Source: SURF-28 sp034521465 | Lineage (GTDB): Bacteria; Bacteroidota; Ignavibacteria; Ignavibacteriales; Melioribacteraceae | DNA: 64,000 bases | Assembly (NCBI GenBank): GCA_034521465.1 | Contig: JAXHMN010000008.1 | Coordinates: 124,001-188,000 of the forward strand | Direction of reading: 5' to 3' | Shown: piece after piece, positions 63,001 through 64,000 of the stretch | Numbering within the stretch: the stretch's first letter is position 1 | Layout of the letters: each line of letters begins with the position of its first letter | The notes under the pieces: model-generated | The model's database searches: none | Told to the model about the DNA's origin: nothing | The model's input: the letters and a program-made list of their open reading frames with translations, nothing else | Made by a program: the position numbers and the translations under genes

Positions 63001-64000
63001 TTAGGCACGAAGAAACATCTCATTCGATAAAGAAGCAAAAGCGTTTTCCGATAGATCAAACTTTTTATTGCTGTTATTCAACATTAACCCTCTCATTGCA
63101 ATCATAGCTGCATTGTCACCGCAGAACTCCAAATCGGGGATAACTAATTTCAACTTGTATTGATCTGAAACTTTTCGGAAGGAATTCTGCAATTTTTGAT
63201 TGGCGGCAACTCCCCCAACAAGTGACAAAGATTTCACGTCAAATTCGTTCACCGCTATTACTACTTTTTGCATCAATGAATCGACGGCTGCTTTTTGAAA
63301 GGAAGCTGCAATATCCGGCAGCTCATCTTGTGGAATATTAGTAAATTCCGGCCCATATTTTTTTTGAAGATACCTAAGCACTGATGTTTTTAATCCGCTG
63401 AAAGAAAAATCATATTTTGACTTGAGCTGTGCTATCGGAAAATTAACAGCATTGGAATCTCCTTTCTCTGCAGTTCTTTGCAATGCTCGGTCCACCGGAT
63501 AACCCAATCCCAACATTTTTGACACTTTTATCAAATGCCTCCCCTGCAGCATCGTCGATAGTTGTGCCGAGTTTTACAATTTCCATTTCGCTGTGTACCA
63601 ACAACAAAAGAGTATGTCCACCCGAAACAACGAGACAGAGATAAGGAAACAGCGGTTTATGCCGCCATCAAAAATCCACTAAAAATATGTCCTTCGATAT
63701 GATTGACCGGAATGAAAGGTTTCTTAAGTGAAAGAGCCAAACCTTTTGCATAAGTTAATCCGACAAGCAATGCGCCAATTAAACCGGGTCCGGCAGTAGA
63801 AGCGATCAAATCAATATCTTTGAACTTTAGTTCTGCTTGGGACAAAGCATCTTTTACCAGCGGATTAAGAATTTGCAAGTGACGCGGCTCGAAAGTTCCG
63901 GAACAACACCGCCGTATTTATTATGAAAATCCTGAGAGGATATCAAATTTGACTTGAGGCTCACCGTTTGAGATAACCGCAACGGAAGTTTCATCACAAG
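63001..64000 (-). CDS. tsaD: tRNA N6-adenosine threonylcarbamoyltransferase TsaD, 5' end cut by window (four frameshifts)
   Basis: Transfers threonylcarbamoyl to A37 of ANN-decoding tRNAs. The first residues (about eight, MIILGIESS-like) lie beyond 64000; the window begins at CDETSVAVIS. Metal-site HIEGH (HxxxH) in IPVNHIEGHIFSGF, VVSGGHTLL, KTSVLRYLQKK and FCGDNAAMIAMRG are diagnostic. Breaks near 63955, 63893, 63660 and 63529. Promoter and start are outside the window. Followed by mltG 73 bases downstream. Confidence 0.92.

Overview
The window is AT-rich and gene-dense. Its gene content points to the Ignavibacteria/Bacteroidota side of the FCB group (inference, no phylogeny run). The clues are a complete alternative complex III (ActA-F) next to an A2-type caa3 oxidase, a GWxTD-domain protein, Bacteroidota-style lipoproteins beside glgA and mltG, a PASTA-less Ser/Thr kinase fused to a BNR/Ycf48-like propeller, and a bifunctional FtcD. 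After joining broken genes, no gap exceeds about 235 bases.

Layout. 1-6.7 kb (- strand): kinase > murA > membrane gluzincin/TPR protein > cca. 6.9-8.4 kb (+): tRNA-Arg(ACG), tRNA-Arg(UCG), tadA, adk. 8.4-19.1 kb (-): GWxTD > pdxA > methyltransferase > ftsE; rho; pyrK > pyrD > folC; unknown helical protein > manC > an atypical RpiB. 19.3-22.3 kb (+): von Willebrand A protein, ChlI/MoxR-like ATPase, YbjQ. 22.4-30.9 kb (-): prmC > dtd > alkaline-phosphatase-superfamily enzyme > comEC > murB > MFS > SatD-like > DUF3307, with an iterated palindrome between the last two. 31.0-46.1 kb (-): one respiratory locus, actA > small peptide > actB-F > cytochrome c > sco > coxA > coxC > coxIV > coxB > ctaB > membrane cytochrome c, ended by a terminator. 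46.3-55.1 kb (-): glgA > gmhB > lipoprotein > beta-barrel > TPR > glyA > tatC > polyprenyl synthase. 55.2-58.3 kb (+): hutI and a tripartite HipB-HipS-HipT toxin-antitoxin module. 58.4-64 kb (-): tsaD (cut by the window edge) > mltG > lipoprotein > ftcD.

How the genes work together. The respiratory block encodes a quinol-to-oxygen chain: ActABCDEF oxidises menaquinol and passes electrons through c-type haems to a caa3 oxidase, whose assembly needs Sco (CuA) and CtaB (haem O). HutI and FtcD catalyse consecutive steps of histidine breakdown feeding one-carbon folate metabolism. TadA sits beside the tRNA it edits. Cell-wall genes (murA, murB, mltG) are scattered through the window.

Caveat. About 50 single-base indels, many in short homopolymers, interrupt otherwise normal genes, including housekeeping genes. 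Only about 8 lie in the first 30 kb and about 44 in the last 34 kb. I read these as sequencing or assembly errors and give the reconstructed full-length spans. The most interesting candidates for biology are the 29-nt-period palindromic operator between satD and DUF3307, the HipBST module with an in-frame stop in HipT, the RpiB-like protein that lacks the catalytic Cys, and an unannotated 51-residue peptide gene inside the alternative complex III operon.
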